NCBI RefSeq assembly: GCF_001955535.1
Contig: NZ_MPVN01000001.1
Location: forward strand, 868,001-932,000
DNA length: 64,000 bases
Source: Paenibacillus sp. FSL H7-0326
GTDB lineage: Bacteria; Bacillota; Bacilli; Paenibacillales; Paenibacillaceae
Reading direction: 5' to 3'
Under the pieces are notes generated by a model. The model was not told where the DNA came from and searched no databases. It saw only the letters and a list, made by a program, of their open reading frames with translations. The translations under genes and the position numbers were made by a program. Positions 26,001 to 34,618 of this stretch are shown in pieces (within the stretch, counting starts at the first letter, position 1; every line of letters begins with the position of its first letter).

Positions 26001-26606
26001 TGCTACAAGCGGTATGGACAATTCTGCGGCAAGCTCAATCAGCTGAGGATTCACTCGCTTCTGCTCTGCCAGACCATGATCTTGAAGCTCAAGATAGTAT
26101 CGGTCTCCAAAGATCTGTTTGTGCCTCATGGCTGCATTTTTGGCTTCGTCATATCGTCCCATTAGAAGATGCTGTGGAATTTCTCCACCGAGACACGCAC
26201 TGAGGCATATTAATCCTTCGTTGTACTTTGCAAGGCTCTCCATATCGATTCGCGGCTTATAGTGGAAGCCCTCCAAATGGCCAATGGAGCACAGCCTCAT
26301 CAGATTTTGATATCCGGTCATGTTCTGCGCCAGCAATATAAGATGATAAATCGGCTGATCTTTACGGCTGCCGCGCTCATGCCTAGAGCCTGCTGTAATA
26401 TACACTTCACAGCCGATAATCGGCTTAATTCCCCTTGCTTCACATGCTCTATAAAAAGGGATGGCTCCATACATAACCCCATGATCCGTCAGAGCCAGAG
26501 CCTCCATCCCGTATCCTGCTGCTGTGTCCACGAGCTCTGCAATTCGCGCCGCACCATCTAGCAGGCTGTATTCACTGTGAACATGCAGATGCACAAATGA
26601 ACTCAT
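23004..26606 (-). CDS. dnaE: DNA polymerase III subunit alpha, DnaE type
   Basis: A 1200-residue replicative polymerase. The N-terminal PHP domain (FVHLHVHSEYSLLDG, LTDHGVMYG, CEVYI) is followed by the polymerase palm with catalytic aspartates in PDIDIDFSDERRDEVIEYV (about residue 400), the fingers (QIITFGTLAARAAVRDVGR, IFQLESAGIRRVL, YRPGPMDFIP), tandem helix-hairpin-helix and an OB fold (QIVTAGMVVSVKSITTKQGK). Between the OB fold and the last 90 residues there is a Ser/Gly/Lys-rich linker of about 60 residues, making it longer than Bacillus DnaE (about 1115). It lacks an exonuclease domain, so it is DnaE and not PolC. GAGGAAG precedes the ATG. Confidence 0.97.
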   Translation of the reverse strand: MSSFVHLHVHSEYSLLDGAARIAELVDTAAGYGMEALALTDHGVMYGAIPFYRACEARGIKPIIGCEVYITAGSRHERGSRKDQPIYHLILLAQNMTGYQNLMRLCSIGHLEGFHYKPRIDMESLAKYNEGLICLSACLGGEIPQHLLMGRYDEAKNAAMRHKQIFGDRYYLELQDHGLAEQKRVNPQLIELAAELSIPLVATNDVHYLSQEDAEVQDVLICIGTGKTVEDEERLKIPSSQLYLKSGDEMARLFPHVREAVENTLKIADSIQLDLEFGHSILPEYRPIPEHLTPGQYLRELCLKGLEERYKDTDNWHHDEQRSELYNRLDYELSVIDKMGFSDYFLIVWDFIAYAHREGIATGPGRGSSAGSLVAYVLNITNVDPIKYRLLFERFLNPERVTMPDIDIDFSDERRDEVIEYVASKYGREHVAQIITFGTLAARAAVRDVGRVLNIPYGEVDKAAKLIPGQVGMNITKALEMSDELRALHDTKAKTKELLTMAKKVEGMPRHASTHAAGVVISKDPLTDVVPLQEGSEGTALTQYSMENLEAIGLLKMDFLGLRTLSIIERCMRWIQDQQKQVPDFKTVPDDDPLTYEMLGSGDTTGIFQLESAGIRRVLKDLKPSVFEDIISVVALYRPGPMDFIPKYIQGKHGEIKVEYPHADLAPILEDTYGIIVYQEQIMQIASLMAGFSLGEADLLRRAVSKKKREVLDKEREHFVKGSLNQGYSSEDAEAVYDMIVRFANYGFPRAHAAAYGVLAFQTAYLKTHYPVEFMASMLTAVMGNHRKVAEYVVECRRMNIPVLPPDVNESGILFTPGGGETGIRFGLAAIKNVGTQAVDSIITERAKGPFESLLDFCRRVDLRVCNKRVIESLIQAGAFDTLPGHRAQLFAMLDEVVEAATKWRKEREDLQIQLFDFVETPNWEIEYPDIPKYTITQQLELERELLGLYLSGHPLDDFTEVLEELEADKLMELHDAPEHAQIVTAGMVVSVKSITTKQGKAMAFMELEDQIERTEVVLFPEVWRRSQNLAAKGQLIALRAKVQLQDEGFKLLADEVDELRADKLQRMMLQRNRGSGGKERGSSGEASTPKSGKVSRSPSLPNSGRVQNKSERQGAVTDRKPARFEQRVFIKIKPDIEKSGMLTKLKVLLQEHPGNVATILFYEETREYRALSDSYRIKPSPELIHLMEQMLGEDTVIVK

Positions 26607-26663
26607 GCGTCATTTCTTCCTCTCTACATTCATAAATTTACGTATTTTATCTTTACTATTTTA

Positions 26664-26693
26664 TCATATCAGGCAAGGCTCCGCCCATAGAAT
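26664..26693 (+). promoter_or_regulatory. Candidate sigma-E promoter of ytrH-ytrI
   Basis: TCATATC (26664-26670), a 15-base spacer and CATAGAAT (26686-26693) resemble the sporulation sigma-E consensus (KMATATT, 14-15 bases, CATACAHT) with one mismatch in the -10. It lies 85 bases upstream of ytrH, whose Bacillus homologue is sigma-E dependent. Confidence 0.5.
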
Positions 26694-26778
26694 AGAGTAC
26701 AAGCCGGCCGACTCTGCATATCTCACTTAGAAGAACCGCTTGCTAAGAGTGCTATTTAAGAAAGGTGTGTAGTGAACA

Positions 26779-27102
26779 ATGAGTTTCATGTCCAAAGTTC
26801 TTCTCGATTTCTTTATCGCCTTCGGCATCGTTCTAGGTGGATCCATGCTCGGCGGCATTGGAGCTGTAATTTCCATGCAGCCGCCTACACAAACCATGCT
26901 GGATGTTGCCGGCCGCATCAAAATATGGGCTCTGGCTGCAGCTGTAGGAGGGACGATTGACCCGATGCGGGTCATTGAAAGCAATATGCTGGATGGGAAT
27001 CTGTCACCCGCCATTAAGCAGATCCTCTATCTTATATTCGCCTTTCTCGGAGCACATATGGGCACTGAGCTGGTTAAATGGGTGTGTACCATCCGGAATT
27101 AA
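26779..27102 (+). CDS. ytrH: Sporulation membrane protein YtrH
   Basis: A 107-residue membrane protein with three hydrophobic segments and the YtrH pattern FFIAFGIVLGGSMLGGIGAV, then WALAAAVGGTIDPMRVIESN and AFLGAHMGTEL. In Bacillus subtilis ytrH and ytrI are mother-cell genes needed for efficient sporulation. AAAGGTG stands 11 bases before the ATG. It is transcribed away from dnaE, with ytrI 19 bases downstream. Confidence 0.92.
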   Translation: MSFMSKVLLDFFIAFGIVLGGSMLGGIGAVISMQPPTQTMLDVAGRIKIWALAAAVGGTIDPMRVIESNMLDGNLSPAIKQILYLIFAFLGAHMGTELVKWVCTIRN

Positions 27103-27121
27103 GTAAGGAGGAAGTCAGCAT

Positions 27122-27604
27122 ATGCGTGTGCCCGAGTATCGCCGCTTCCGGCCCTTTATACAGCTGTCTGGTGTATTTGTTCTCGGAATGATTGTAGGGA
27201 GTATCGTCTACAATGCGATTTTTCATGCCAGTTATAATAAATTGTGGCTTGAGAATAAAGATCTCAAAATTCAGGAAGAGCAATATATTGATGATATTAA
27301 TTCTTTGAAGAAGTATAGTAAGAGGCAGACCGTGATCAAGGAAATCAATATTCGTGCTGAGGAGTCCGATAAGACCCCCGATTCTGTATATGTGAAGGAG
27401 ATTATTCAGCTGCTTAGTGATGAGCTTGAGGTGCTCCGGGGAAGAGATATTTATAATATTGATGAATACAGTAAAATGACGCGCATTATGCTGAACAAGA
27501 AAACATATACCGTCCGAGGACATCCATACTCCGTCAAGATTACAACCATGCTCGTAATGGAAGGCGTTCTACAGGTATGGGTTGATATTTCACCTGCTCC
27601 ATAA
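27122..27604 (+). CDS. ytrI: Sporulation membrane protein YtrI
   Basis: A 160-residue protein with one N-terminal membrane anchor (LSGVFVLGMIVGSIVYNAIF, about residues 15-35), a short charged coiled coil (LENKDLKIQEEQYIDDINSL) and a soluble domain ending VRGHPYSVKITTMLVMEG. The arrangement and the position directly after ytrH match YtrI, a mother-cell sporulation protein. AAGGAGGAAG precedes the ATG. Confidence 0.88.
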   Translation: MRVPEYRRFRPFIQLSGVFVLGMIVGSIVYNAIFHASYNKLWLENKDLKIQEEQYIDDINSLKKYSKRQTVIKEINIRAEESDKTPDSVYVKEIIQLLSDELEVLRGRDIYNIDEYSKMTRIMLNKKTYTVRGHPYSVKITTMLVMEGVLQVWVDISPAP

Positions 27605-27674
27605 ATGTTCTAAACATGTTACAATAAGTGATAATTCCATATTTATGTAACATAAAGGAGCTGTCCTTCTTTCT

Positions 27675-27986
27675 ATGCTGGATGTCATTCGTTATTTACT
27701 GTTTGCCCTGTTCATCCTCTCTACCGTCTGTGCCGGCTTCACAAGTATTCGTGGACGCAGAGCCAGTGATGCTCTGAAGAGAGGCCTCTACCAGGCAATG
27801 ACAAACATATGGATGGGAATCATGCTGATCGTGCTGGCCCTTATACAGATGTTTATGTTCAGCGGTTCTACGGTTGCCGTCATTGTTGAGGGATTGTTCC
27901 TCGTGCTGGGTGCCTTCAATCTGTTTGCAGGGATTCGAAATCGCATTCATTACACCCAGATAAAGAATGAAAAGTCTCCTTTATAA
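27675..27986 (+). CDS. ytpI: YtpI family membrane protein
   Basis: A 103-residue protein with three membrane helices (about residues 4-22, 44-64 and 68-86) and the YtpI-type middle RASDALKRGLYQAMTNIWMG. AAAGGAG lies upstream. It faces ytoI convergently, and the pair ytpI-ytoI is conserved in Bacillales; the function is unknown. Its stop codon lies inside the shared terminator. Confidence 0.82.
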   Translation: MLDVIRYLLFALFILSTVCAGFTSIRGRRASDALKRGLYQAMTNIWMGIMLIVLALIQMFMFSGSTVAVIVEGLFLVLGAFNLFAGIRNRIHYTQIKNEKSPL

Positions 27987-27996
27987 GGAGACTTTT
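27970..27996. terminator. Bidirectional terminator between ytpI and ytoI
   Basis: AAAAGTCTCCTT and AAGGAGACTTTT form a perfect stem with an AT-rich centre and T-runs on both strands, between two convergent genes. Confidence 0.88.
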
Positions 27997-28017
27997 CTGA
28001 TGAATGAGATTAGAAAT

Positions 28018-29355
28018 CTAAGACAGATCAATGGATTGCAGGGTCATAATCACTTTGCATATCAGCTGTCCATCTCGGACCAGGTCAATATCCAGCTTGC
28101 AATTGCGCCTGCTGAGCTCCATCACACTTGGAGATATCGTCACTTTATCTTCAATTTGAAGAGGACGCACAAAGTAGGTTGAGATATTCTCCAACATATG
28201 GTCATTCCCAGTAACCTCACGCGCAATTCGATGTCCGGCCTGCGTCATTAAATGAATGAGTACCCCTTCGGAAATAGTGCCTAAGTCTGTCGCCATCTGA
28301 GGAATGATCACACCATTGTACTTGATCTCTCCCTGCTCCCCTCTCTCTTCCACAAACCCATTCCATATCAAATGATCAAAGGTTTCTCCAAGCTGAGGCT
28401 GCTTCTGGGTGTCCCGCATTGCATTCAGAACTTCTGTACGCTTGACAGATGTAATCAGCTTACGGTTCCGGTCAACGATCGGTAAATAATCGATGCCTTC
28501 CCAGGCCATAATCTGTGCCGCCGATGCAAGTGAGGTCTTAAGCGTTGCCGTGACAGGCTTGCGCACAACGCTTTTGTCAATACTTTGATGTTCAGGGAGG
28601 TCTACGACATCCTTGCGGCTAATAATTCCGATGACCCGATTCCATTCATCAATTACTGGAAAACGCAGCTCTCCCGTTTCGAGCACCAGACGGCTGAAAT
28701 CGGCGACTGTACTGTTCAATTTCAAATAGTAGGTTTTGGGCTTTCCACCAACAATATCCTCAACCAGCATAATCTTCTTCTTAATCAATCGGTCAAAGAT
28801 CGCTCTGTTAATCATGGATGCCACCGTAAACGTGTCGTGCTTAGAAGAGATGATGGGTAAACTCAGCTTGTCCGCAAGGCCTACCACTTCAGGATCGGTA
28901 CCGAAGCCTCCGGTAATAAGCACACCTGCACCTTGATTTAATGCAAGACTATGTGCATTATCTCTATTACCAACAATAAGCAGGCTGCCTGCATCGATGT
29001 ACTTGGCCATGGCTTCTTCTTTCATTGCCCCAATGACGTATTTATACAAAGGTTTGCCAAGCCCTTCGTTACCGCCAAGGACATGTCCACCCACAATCTC
29101 AACGACATCCCCGAAAGTGAGCTGCTCAGAGGCACCACGCAGCCTTTTCTCCACACGTACTGTGCCAATTCGTTCTTTGGTAACGACAAGTCCTACATTT
29201 TCTGCTTCTTTGACAGCACGATAAGCAGTCCCTTCACTGACTCCCATTTCTCTGGCAAGCCCTCGAACCGATATCTTGGAACCAATCTTTAACTGCTCTA
29301 TGTATTGAAGGAGCTGCACATGCTTTGTTACTGTTTCTTCTTCAAATCCTTCCAA
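28018..29355 (-). CDS. ytoI: HTH-DRTGG-CBS-hotdog regulator-like protein YtoI
   Basis: A 445-residue multidomain cytoplasmic protein. An N-terminal helix-turn-helix (KISVRGLAREMGVSEGTAYR) is followed by a DRTGG domain (about 80-190: GALL-type GSLLIVGNRDNAHSLALNQ, GVLITGGFG), a CBS pair (about 195-315: RFPVIDEWNRVIGIISRKDV, DYLPIVDRNRKLI) and a hot-dog thioesterase-like domain (about 330-440). This is the YtoI arrangement; it is thought to be regulatory, ligand unknown. I start at TTG 29353-29355 with GAGGGG eight bases upstream; a GTG nine bases earlier has no spacing. Confidence 0.88.
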   Translation of the reverse strand: MEGFEEETVTKHVQLLQYIEQLKIGSKISVRGLAREMGVSEGTAYRAVKEAENVGLVVTKERIGTVRVEKRLRGASEQLTFGDVVEIVGGHVLGGNEGLGKPLYKYVIGAMKEEAMAKYIDAGSLLIVGNRDNAHSLALNQGAGVLITGGFGTDPEVVGLADKLSLPIISSKHDTFTVASMINRAIFDRLIKKKIMLVEDIVGGKPKTYYLKLNSTVADFSRLVLETGELRFPVIDEWNRVIGIISRKDVVDLPEHQSIDKSVVRKPVTATLKTSLASAAQIMAWEGIDYLPIVDRNRKLITSVKRTEVLNAMRDTQKQPQLGETFDHLIWNGFVEERGEQGEIKYNGVIIPQMATDLGTISEGVLIHLMTQAGHRIAREVTGNDHMLENISTYFVRPLQIEDKVTISPSVMELSRRNCKLDIDLVRDGQLICKVIMTLQSIDLS

Positions 29356-29558
29356 ACTCGACACCCCTCGGACGAAAAAAACATTTTACAATTAGTTTAA
29401 TCAAATATACTACATTAAAATCAATTCATATTACCCTTAGCTGCAGAAATTAAGAATATAGTTATTTCCGATTATAGCATTAATAAGGGGGACATCTCAC
29501 CTTAGAACTGTAAAAAGAGAATGGGCTCCCTCAATACTATGGAAGAGTATCAACAAAT

Positions 29559-29603
29559 AAAAAGGCTGCCTCCATAACAGCACCAACACTGTAGGAGACA
29601 ACC
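29559..29603 (-). terminator. Terminator of the small membrane-protein gene
   Basis: On the minus strand GGTTGTCTCC (29594-29603) pairs with GGAGGCAGCC (29564-29573), two G-U pairs included, and is followed by five T residues. Confidence 0.8.
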
Positions 29604-29613
29604 CTTTGCAGCA

Positions 29614-29937
29614 TTACTGTGAATGCTCTTTGGCCTGCGCAGGCACAATTTTCACTTTGTTTCCCTGTTCCGCATTGTCAGTCCATTTAAGCTCCCACTG
29701 ACGCAGCTTCGCTTTGCGGACACGTTCAAGCGACTGCTTCTTCTCTTCGTCCACGCCCAATATAAAATGCAGGTTTGCACCGATGACAAGCAGTGTAAAG
29801 AACAGCCAGGCTATGCTGAACCCTGCGCTCCAGCCTGTAAATGAAAGCTTCGGTAATGCAAAGACCAGCATGCCACCTGCAACGAGCATATACAGTGTGT
29901 GCTTCCACTTCGCAAACTTCATGCCCTTTTCTCTCAT
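29614..29937 (-). CDS. Two-helix membrane protein of unknown function
   Basis: A protein of 107 residues (102 if the second ATG at 29920-29922 is used) with two membrane helices (about residues 15-33 and 38-60) and a charged cytoplasmic tail of 45 residues (DEEKKQSLERVRKAKLRQWE). I do not recognise the family. AGGAG lies close before the first ATG; the start is uncertain. It stands alone between ytoI and yheA, with a good terminator. Confidence 0.65.
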   Translation of the reverse strand: MREKGMKFAKWKHTLYMLVAGGMLVFALPKLSFTGWSAGFSIAWLFFTLLVIGANLHFILGVDEEKKQSLERVRKAKLRQWELKWTDNAEQGNKVKIVPAQAKEHSQ

Positions 29938-30037
29938 TTCATTCAGCTCCTCATTTCTTCCTTAGAATCTATATATCTATTCTATGAACGAAAAAATGAG
30001 ATTATGTGAATCAATTTAGAGAAAGAGTCCACAATTA

Positions 30038-30385
30038 TTATTTCAGCTCGCCGCCATATAGATGCTGCAGACTTTCCATAATGATTTTGTTGACATCTTC
30101 AATAATGACACTAAGACGTCGTTCCGCCTCAAACAGTCTGCGAATATTCAAGTTCAGACTTAGCACCTCAAAGGATTTTTCCATCGTCTCCATTTCTTCT
30201 TGAGAAGGCATGTCGCCTGTCATCATCCGCTGCTGGAGTTCATTCTGACGAACCCGAAACTCATCCAGCATACGCTGCGAATCCGGATCGGCGGCAACAA
30301 GCTTCATCGCTTGTGAGATTTCCTTCACTTCTTCGCTGTCTTTAAGTGCTCCTGCCAAATCATGTGCCTTGTCATAAATGTTCAT
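30038..30385 (-). CDS. yheA: YlbF/YmcA family protein YheA
   Basis: A 115-residue all-helical protein of the YlbF family (NIYDKAHDLAGALKDSEEVK, DPDSQRMLDEFRVRQNELQQ). Relatives YlbF, YmcA and YaaT form a complex acting on RNase Y and developmental phosphorelay; YheA itself is uncharacterised. GAGAGG precedes the ATG. It lies divergently next to the YheC/YheD array, as yheA neighbours yheC and yheD in Bacillus, which supports the name. Confidence 0.88.
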   Translation of the reverse strand: MNIYDKAHDLAGALKDSEEVKEISQAMKLVAADPDSQRMLDEFRVRQNELQQRMMTGDMPSQEEMETMEKSFEVLSLNLNIRRLFEAERRLSVIIEDVNKIIMESLQHLYGGELK

Positions 30386-30617
30386 TATTCATTTTCCTCT
30401 CTGTCGTTAAAGTTCTGTCGTTAAAGTGGCGCTGTACATTTTACATCCATCCCTCATGTTGTCGTACAACAACCCAAAATTAAATCAGATTTTGCAAAAA
30501 ATGGTCAATCACCAAGGGATATATGTCCTCATATGATGAATCACATGCACTTTCTCATACTCAGCTTACATCCAAAAACGACTGACATCATGTTTGCCCC
30601 CTGGAAGGAGATCCACG

Positions 30618-31985
30618 ATGTCCCAAAAAAAAGTAATGATCCACATCAGCGGATCAGGCATCCTGCAGGATGACGTCGTGATGATCGGTGAGAAATTTCT
30701 AAAGTATTGGAAAATTCCTGCCGGACGTCCGCTCCAGCTTGCATTCGGAAGCTTTAAGCAAGAAGTTACCATTATTTCCGTACCCAAGTTTGAAGGTATG
30801 CGAGTGAGTCCCATATTAGCCGAGCGATGCGGCCTCACTTCTCGTACGGTTCTGAAGATCCGTTATTTTGATAGCAGCCGGACGCTCCGTATCGGTCCCC
30901 TGATCAGTGTCCTGATCAGTCGCGATCATCCAGATAAGCTTGATCGGCCTTTCGGCTCCATCACGATGTTTTGCAGCGAACTGGTGAGGGCCTGTCAGAA
31001 ACGGGGAGCATACGTGTACTTTATTACACCAGACCATGTCGATTCAGTTACCGGTCAAATCGAAGGCTGGGTGTATGACGAAGGATGGAAAAAAAGAGTG
31101 ATGCCTATTGCCGATGTCGTCAATAATCGACTGACTTCACGCAAGCTTGAGAACAAACCTAGCGTACAGCATTTTGTAAAGGAAGTAAAATCGCGTTACG
31201 GAACAGTAACGTATAATGAGAAGTTTCTCGACAAGAATGAAGTGTTCGAGGCGTTGAAATCGGAGAGCAGTCTTAGAAGGTACTTACCGGAATCGCATTC
31301 CCTCAAGTCCTTTGCTGTGCTCAAAAATATGTGTCAAACGTATCCGGTTATATTTCTTAAGCCTGTTCGAGGCAGCCTGGGTAAAGGAATCATACGCATA
31401 TCCAGACAGTCTGATGGAACATATATGACCCTTTCCACTCAGCTTGGCGGTGTTCAAAAGCAGGTATACTCCAGCCTGACCAAATTATTTGCAGGATTGT
31501 CTGGAAAGATGAAGACAACCAAATACCAGATTCAACAAGGACTGCATCTCATGGATATCGGCAAGAAACCGGTCGATTTCAGAGCATTGGTTCAGAAAAA
31601 CCGTGCAGGTAACTGGAAGGTGACATCCATTGTCGCCCGCATTGCCGGCGGCAGCCATTTTGTATCCAACCTCGCCAGAGGAGGCTCCCTCAGCACAGTA
31701 AAAGAAGCCGTGAACAAGAGCTTATTATCGAGCGATGTCAAAAAAAATGCTTACGTCTCTTTGCATAAGGCTGCGCTTAGTATTGCGGAAGGAATCGAAG
31801 CGACCATTCCAGCGCATTTTGGAGAACTAGGAATCGATCTTGCGATGGATTACTCGGGAAAGGTCTGGCTTATTGAGGTCAATTCAAAGCCTTCCAAGAA
31901 TGACAATACACCGCTTACTGACAATAAGATCCGGCCATCCGTCATTACAATGCTTGATTATTCCGCTTACCTTGCCGGATTCTAA
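30618..31985 (+). CDS. YheC/YheD family ATP-grasp protein, long form (paralogue 1)
   Basis: A 455-residue member of the spore-coat-associated YheC/YheD family. About 110 N-terminal residues form an extra domain ending RIGPLISVLIS; the ATP-grasp core follows, with YPVIFLKPVRGSLGKGI (ATP-binding Lys and glycine loop), DFRALVQKNR and the metal-binding end GIDLAMDYSGKVWLIEVN (Asp, Glu, Asn, then SKP). ATP-grasp enzymes join a carboxylate to an amine through an acyl phosphate; the substrates are unknown. I start at the ATG 30618-30620 after AAGGAG; the frame extends upstream from a TTG but through that site. It is the first of five tandem paralogues. Confidence 0.9.
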   Translation: MSQKKVMIHISGSGILQDDVVMIGEKFLKYWKIPAGRPLQLAFGSFKQEVTIISVPKFEGMRVSPILAERCGLTSRTVLKIRYFDSSRTLRIGPLISVLISRDHPDKLDRPFGSITMFCSELVRACQKRGAYVYFITPDHVDSVTGQIEGWVYDEGWKKRVMPIADVVNNRLTSRKLENKPSVQHFVKEVKSRYGTVTYNEKFLDKNEVFEALKSESSLRRYLPESHSLKSFAVLKNMCQTYPVIFLKPVRGSLGKGIIRISRQSDGTYMTLSTQLGGVQKQVYSSLTKLFAGLSGKMKTTKYQIQQGLHLMDIGKKPVDFRALVQKNRAGNWKVTSIVARIAGGSHFVSNLARGGSLSTVKEAVNKSLLSSDVKKNAYVSLHKAALSIAEGIEATIPAHFGELGIDLAMDYSGKVWLIEVNSKPSKNDNTPLTDNKIRPSVITMLDYSAYLAGF

Positions 31986-32010
31986 TAACTAGAAAGGAGG
32001 AATCAAACTC

Positions 32011-33111
32011 ATGAAAAAACCGCTTGGTACGCTCGGTGTGCTCGTGAATGAACGGAAGGGAACACCTCCATTTGCCGATGAATATTTCTGCAGGCGGCTC
32101 TGTCAAGAAGGAGTAAATTTTGGAATGAATGTCGTTGTGCTGACCCCCAGAAGCTCCGAGCCAGACGGTAATTATCTCGGTTATCAATATATAAAGGGGA
32201 ACTGGACACTGCTTCCAGTAGAACAGCCCGATCTGATCTATGATCGATGCCTGTCTCCTGTACCCGGTATATTCAGACGAAGACTAAACAAGGCTTCGAA
32301 ATCTGCTTCACACAAGGTCAGATATTTATCCCGTGGACTACCGGGTAAATGGCATGTCTATAACTCCCTTCGCCTTAACGCTCTGCTAAAAGATCATCTG
32401 CCCGATACTGCCGTCTACACGAATGTAGAACAGCTAAAACAATGGCTGATACGGTATCCTCAAGGTGTATTCTTGAAGCCGCAGGCAGGAACACACGGCA
32501 AAAGAACAGTTCTCGTTCGCAGGCAGCCTGAGAATGGCAAGCTCATAATTCAAGGACGCAACAGCTCCAACCATATGTTCAATAAGCGTTTCACCAATCA
32601 TGAGCTTGGACTCAGCCAGCTCCATCGCATCCTTTCCACTCGAACATTTATCATTCAGCCATTTCTCTCACTCATGAATCAGGAGGAAAAACCGTTTGAT
32701 CTGCGTGTTCTCGTTCAGAAGAATGGCAGGGGGAAATGGAGCTTAAGCGGTCAAGCAATTCGTGAAGGCGGTCATGGCAGTCTTACTTCTAATCTCCACG
32801 GAGGCGGAACAGCCTTGGACTGCCGCTCCTTTCTGGAAACGGAATACGGCAAGGATCAAGCTGAATTCATTATTAACAAAGCGGCTGAACTCTCCGCTGT
32901 CATTCCCGTGGTACTAGAAGGAAGGTTTGGTCGTCTTAGCGAGCTTGGTATCGATTATGGAATCGACCGAGATGGGAAGCTGTGGATTATTGAAGTCAAT
33001 TCCAAGCCGGGTCGATCTTCCTTTCTACTTGCAGGTGATATGGAAAGCACGAGTCTTGCATACAACCGGCCTCTTGAATATGCCCGTTATTTACTGCTTC
33101 GTACCCAATAA
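32011..33111 (+). CDS. YheC/YheD family ATP-grasp protein, short form (paralogue 2)
   Basis: A 366-residue paralogue without the long N-terminal domain, starting LGTLGVLVNERKGTPPFADE. The ATP-grasp core shows YPQGVFLKPQAGTHGKRTV, IIQGRNSSNH, DLRVLVQKNGRGKW, SNLHGGGTA and the metal-site end GIDYGIDRDGKLWIIEVN-SKPGRS. GGAGG stands 10 bases before the ATG. It follows paralogue 1 with 25 bases between and is likely co-transcribed. It is most like paralogue 5, with which it shares VQGRN and SNLHGGGTA. Confidence 0.9.
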   Translation: MKKPLGTLGVLVNERKGTPPFADEYFCRRLCQEGVNFGMNVVVLTPRSSEPDGNYLGYQYIKGNWTLLPVEQPDLIYDRCLSPVPGIFRRRLNKASKSASHKVRYLSRGLPGKWHVYNSLRLNALLKDHLPDTAVYTNVEQLKQWLIRYPQGVFLKPQAGTHGKRTVLVRRQPENGKLIIQGRNSSNHMFNKRFTNHELGLSQLHRILSTRTFIIQPFLSLMNQEEKPFDLRVLVQKNGRGKWSLSGQAIREGGHGSLTSNLHGGGTALDCRSFLETEYGKDQAEFIINKAAELSAVIPVVLEGRFGRLSELGIDYGIDRDGKLWIIEVNSKPGRSSFLLAGDMESTSLAYNRPLEYARYLLLRTQ

Positions 33112-33227
33112 CAACAAGTAAAACGAATAAGCACACTAAAATAGCCGAATACATCCAGCACAGCTGGCCTGAGACGAGTTAGCTGCGCTTAAGATCAGCA
33201 GCGTTTCGGGATAGGAGGATAAAATCA

Positions 33228-34601
33228 ATGAGTCTGACTTTGTGTAATGTGCACTTTACAAAAAGGCCGGAGAAGGTCATCTATGTATCCAATGCATTAA
33301 TAAATAACTTCCAGCTATCCGGTAAGAAAACAATTCATGTCCGACTTGGCAAGCAGCGTATCCCTGTACATCTCAAACCACTGAAGAAATCCGGAAAACA
33401 CATCTATCTATCAAGCAGCGTCCGCAACGCAATTCAAATTCCGAATTCAGGCAATATTCTTATCAAAGGTGTCGAGGGGGATGAAGTTCAGCTTGGTCCG
33501 CTGATCGGCATTCTGTCTGACGGACCGAATTCGGCATCACAACCGTTCGGCTCACGAACAGGGTTTATAAAACAATTGCTTACACATGGTAATCAAAATT
33601 CTTATACATTCGGATTTACACCGAAAGATATCGATTGGGGAAATGAACGAATCTATGGTTATTTCCTGAATAGCAGCGGTGGATTCTCCAGAAGATACGT
33701 ACCGCTTCCTGACGTCGTGTATAACAGACTGCCTAGCAGGAGATCCGACTTCTCCCAATCGACCAATCAGCTTCGCGATCGTTTTGAACGGAAGAACATT
33801 CCTTTCTTCAACTGGAGCTTCTTTAACAAATCCGATATCTATCGATTGCTGGAGGATGATCAGACGGTCAACATCTATGTACCAGAGTCGCATATGAATC
33901 CAAGCATGGAAATGATCAAGGAAATGCTGGACCGACATCAATTTGTATATTATAAGCCTTCGGCAGGAAGTCTCGGTCAAGGTATTTTTCGTCTGACCTA
34001 CTTGCCTAAGAGAGGTTATTACGCCAGGTTCAGAAAGCCAGGCGGCAATGTTCTTCTCCGATTTACTTCGTTCAAGAAGCTTGCAACTATGCTTCAGGCC
34101 AGACTCGGGTCCAGAACGAAGGATTATGTTGTTCAGCAAGGGATTCGGTTGATTGAAATCGATGGCTGCCCCATAGATTTTCGTTTTCACATGCATAAGA
34201 ACGGAAATAACGAGTGGGTTGTTGTCGGAATTGGTGCCAAAAAAGCCGGCAAGGGCTCCATTACCACTCATATTAAGAACGGCGGCTCCCTAATGACACC
34301 AGAACACGCTCTTAGCAAAACCTTTGGTGACCGAGCACAAGAAATCCTGCAAAAATCTAAAAACACAGCGATTAAATTAGCTGAGGCTATCGAGTTTCAT
34401 CATAAACATCTTCTCGGTGAAATCGGTTTTGATCTCGGTATTGATCAGGAGGCACAAGTATGGATGTTCGAAGCGAACGCCAAACCGGGCAGATCCATTT
34501 TTCGTCACCCTTCCCTCCGCACAGAAGGGAAAGCTTCGGTGGAGCATATCCTGGCGCACTGCATGTATCTGAGCAAATTCCGGAAGAAGGAAAGTTCTTA
34601 A
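33228..34601 (+). CDS. YheC/YheD family ATP-grasp protein, long form (paralogue 3)
   Basis: A 457-residue protein with the N-terminal extra domain (about residues 1-108, ending VQLGPLIGILSDG) and ATP-grasp core: FVYYKPSAGSLGQGIFRL, VQQGIRLIEIDG, DFRFHMHKN and the metal-site end GFDLGIDQEAQVWMFEAN followed by AKPGRS. The Asn-Lys-Pro end and the Asp residues are conserved, so activity is plausible. Note FHMHKN where the paralogues have LVQKN. TAGGAGG precedes the ATG. A 116-base gap before it could hold its own promoter. Confidence 0.9.
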   Translation: MSLTLCNVHFTKRPEKVIYVSNALINNFQLSGKKTIHVRLGKQRIPVHLKPLKKSGKHIYLSSSVRNAIQIPNSGNILIKGVEGDEVQLGPLIGILSDGPNSASQPFGSRTGFIKQLLTHGNQNSYTFGFTPKDIDWGNERIYGYFLNSSGGFSRRYVPLPDVVYNRLPSRRSDFSQSTNQLRDRFERKNIPFFNWSFFNKSDIYRLLEDDQTVNIYVPESHMNPSMEMIKEMLDRHQFVYYKPSAGSLGQGIFRLTYLPKRGYYARFRKPGGNVLLRFTSFKKLATMLQARLGSRTKDYVVQQGIRLIEIDGCPIDFRFHMHKNGNNEWVVVGIGAKKAGKGSITTHIKNGGSLMTPEHALSKTFGDRAQEILQKSKNTAIKLAEAIEFHHKHLLGEIGFDLGIDQEAQVWMFEANAKPGRSIFRHPSLRTEGKASVEHILAHCMYLSKFRKKESS

Positions 34602-34618
34602 TTGGAGGCAAAAAAAAC

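Noticed and set aside
33552..34271. 239-codon frame opposite the third YheC/YheD gene
   Set aside because: It is the antisense shadow of a clear ATP-grasp gene and has no ribosome site or family pattern.
34460..34618. ATG at 34460 as the start of the fourth YheC/YheD gene
   Set aside because: It would overlap the previous gene by 142 bases, has no ribosome site and adds a segment unlike any paralogue.
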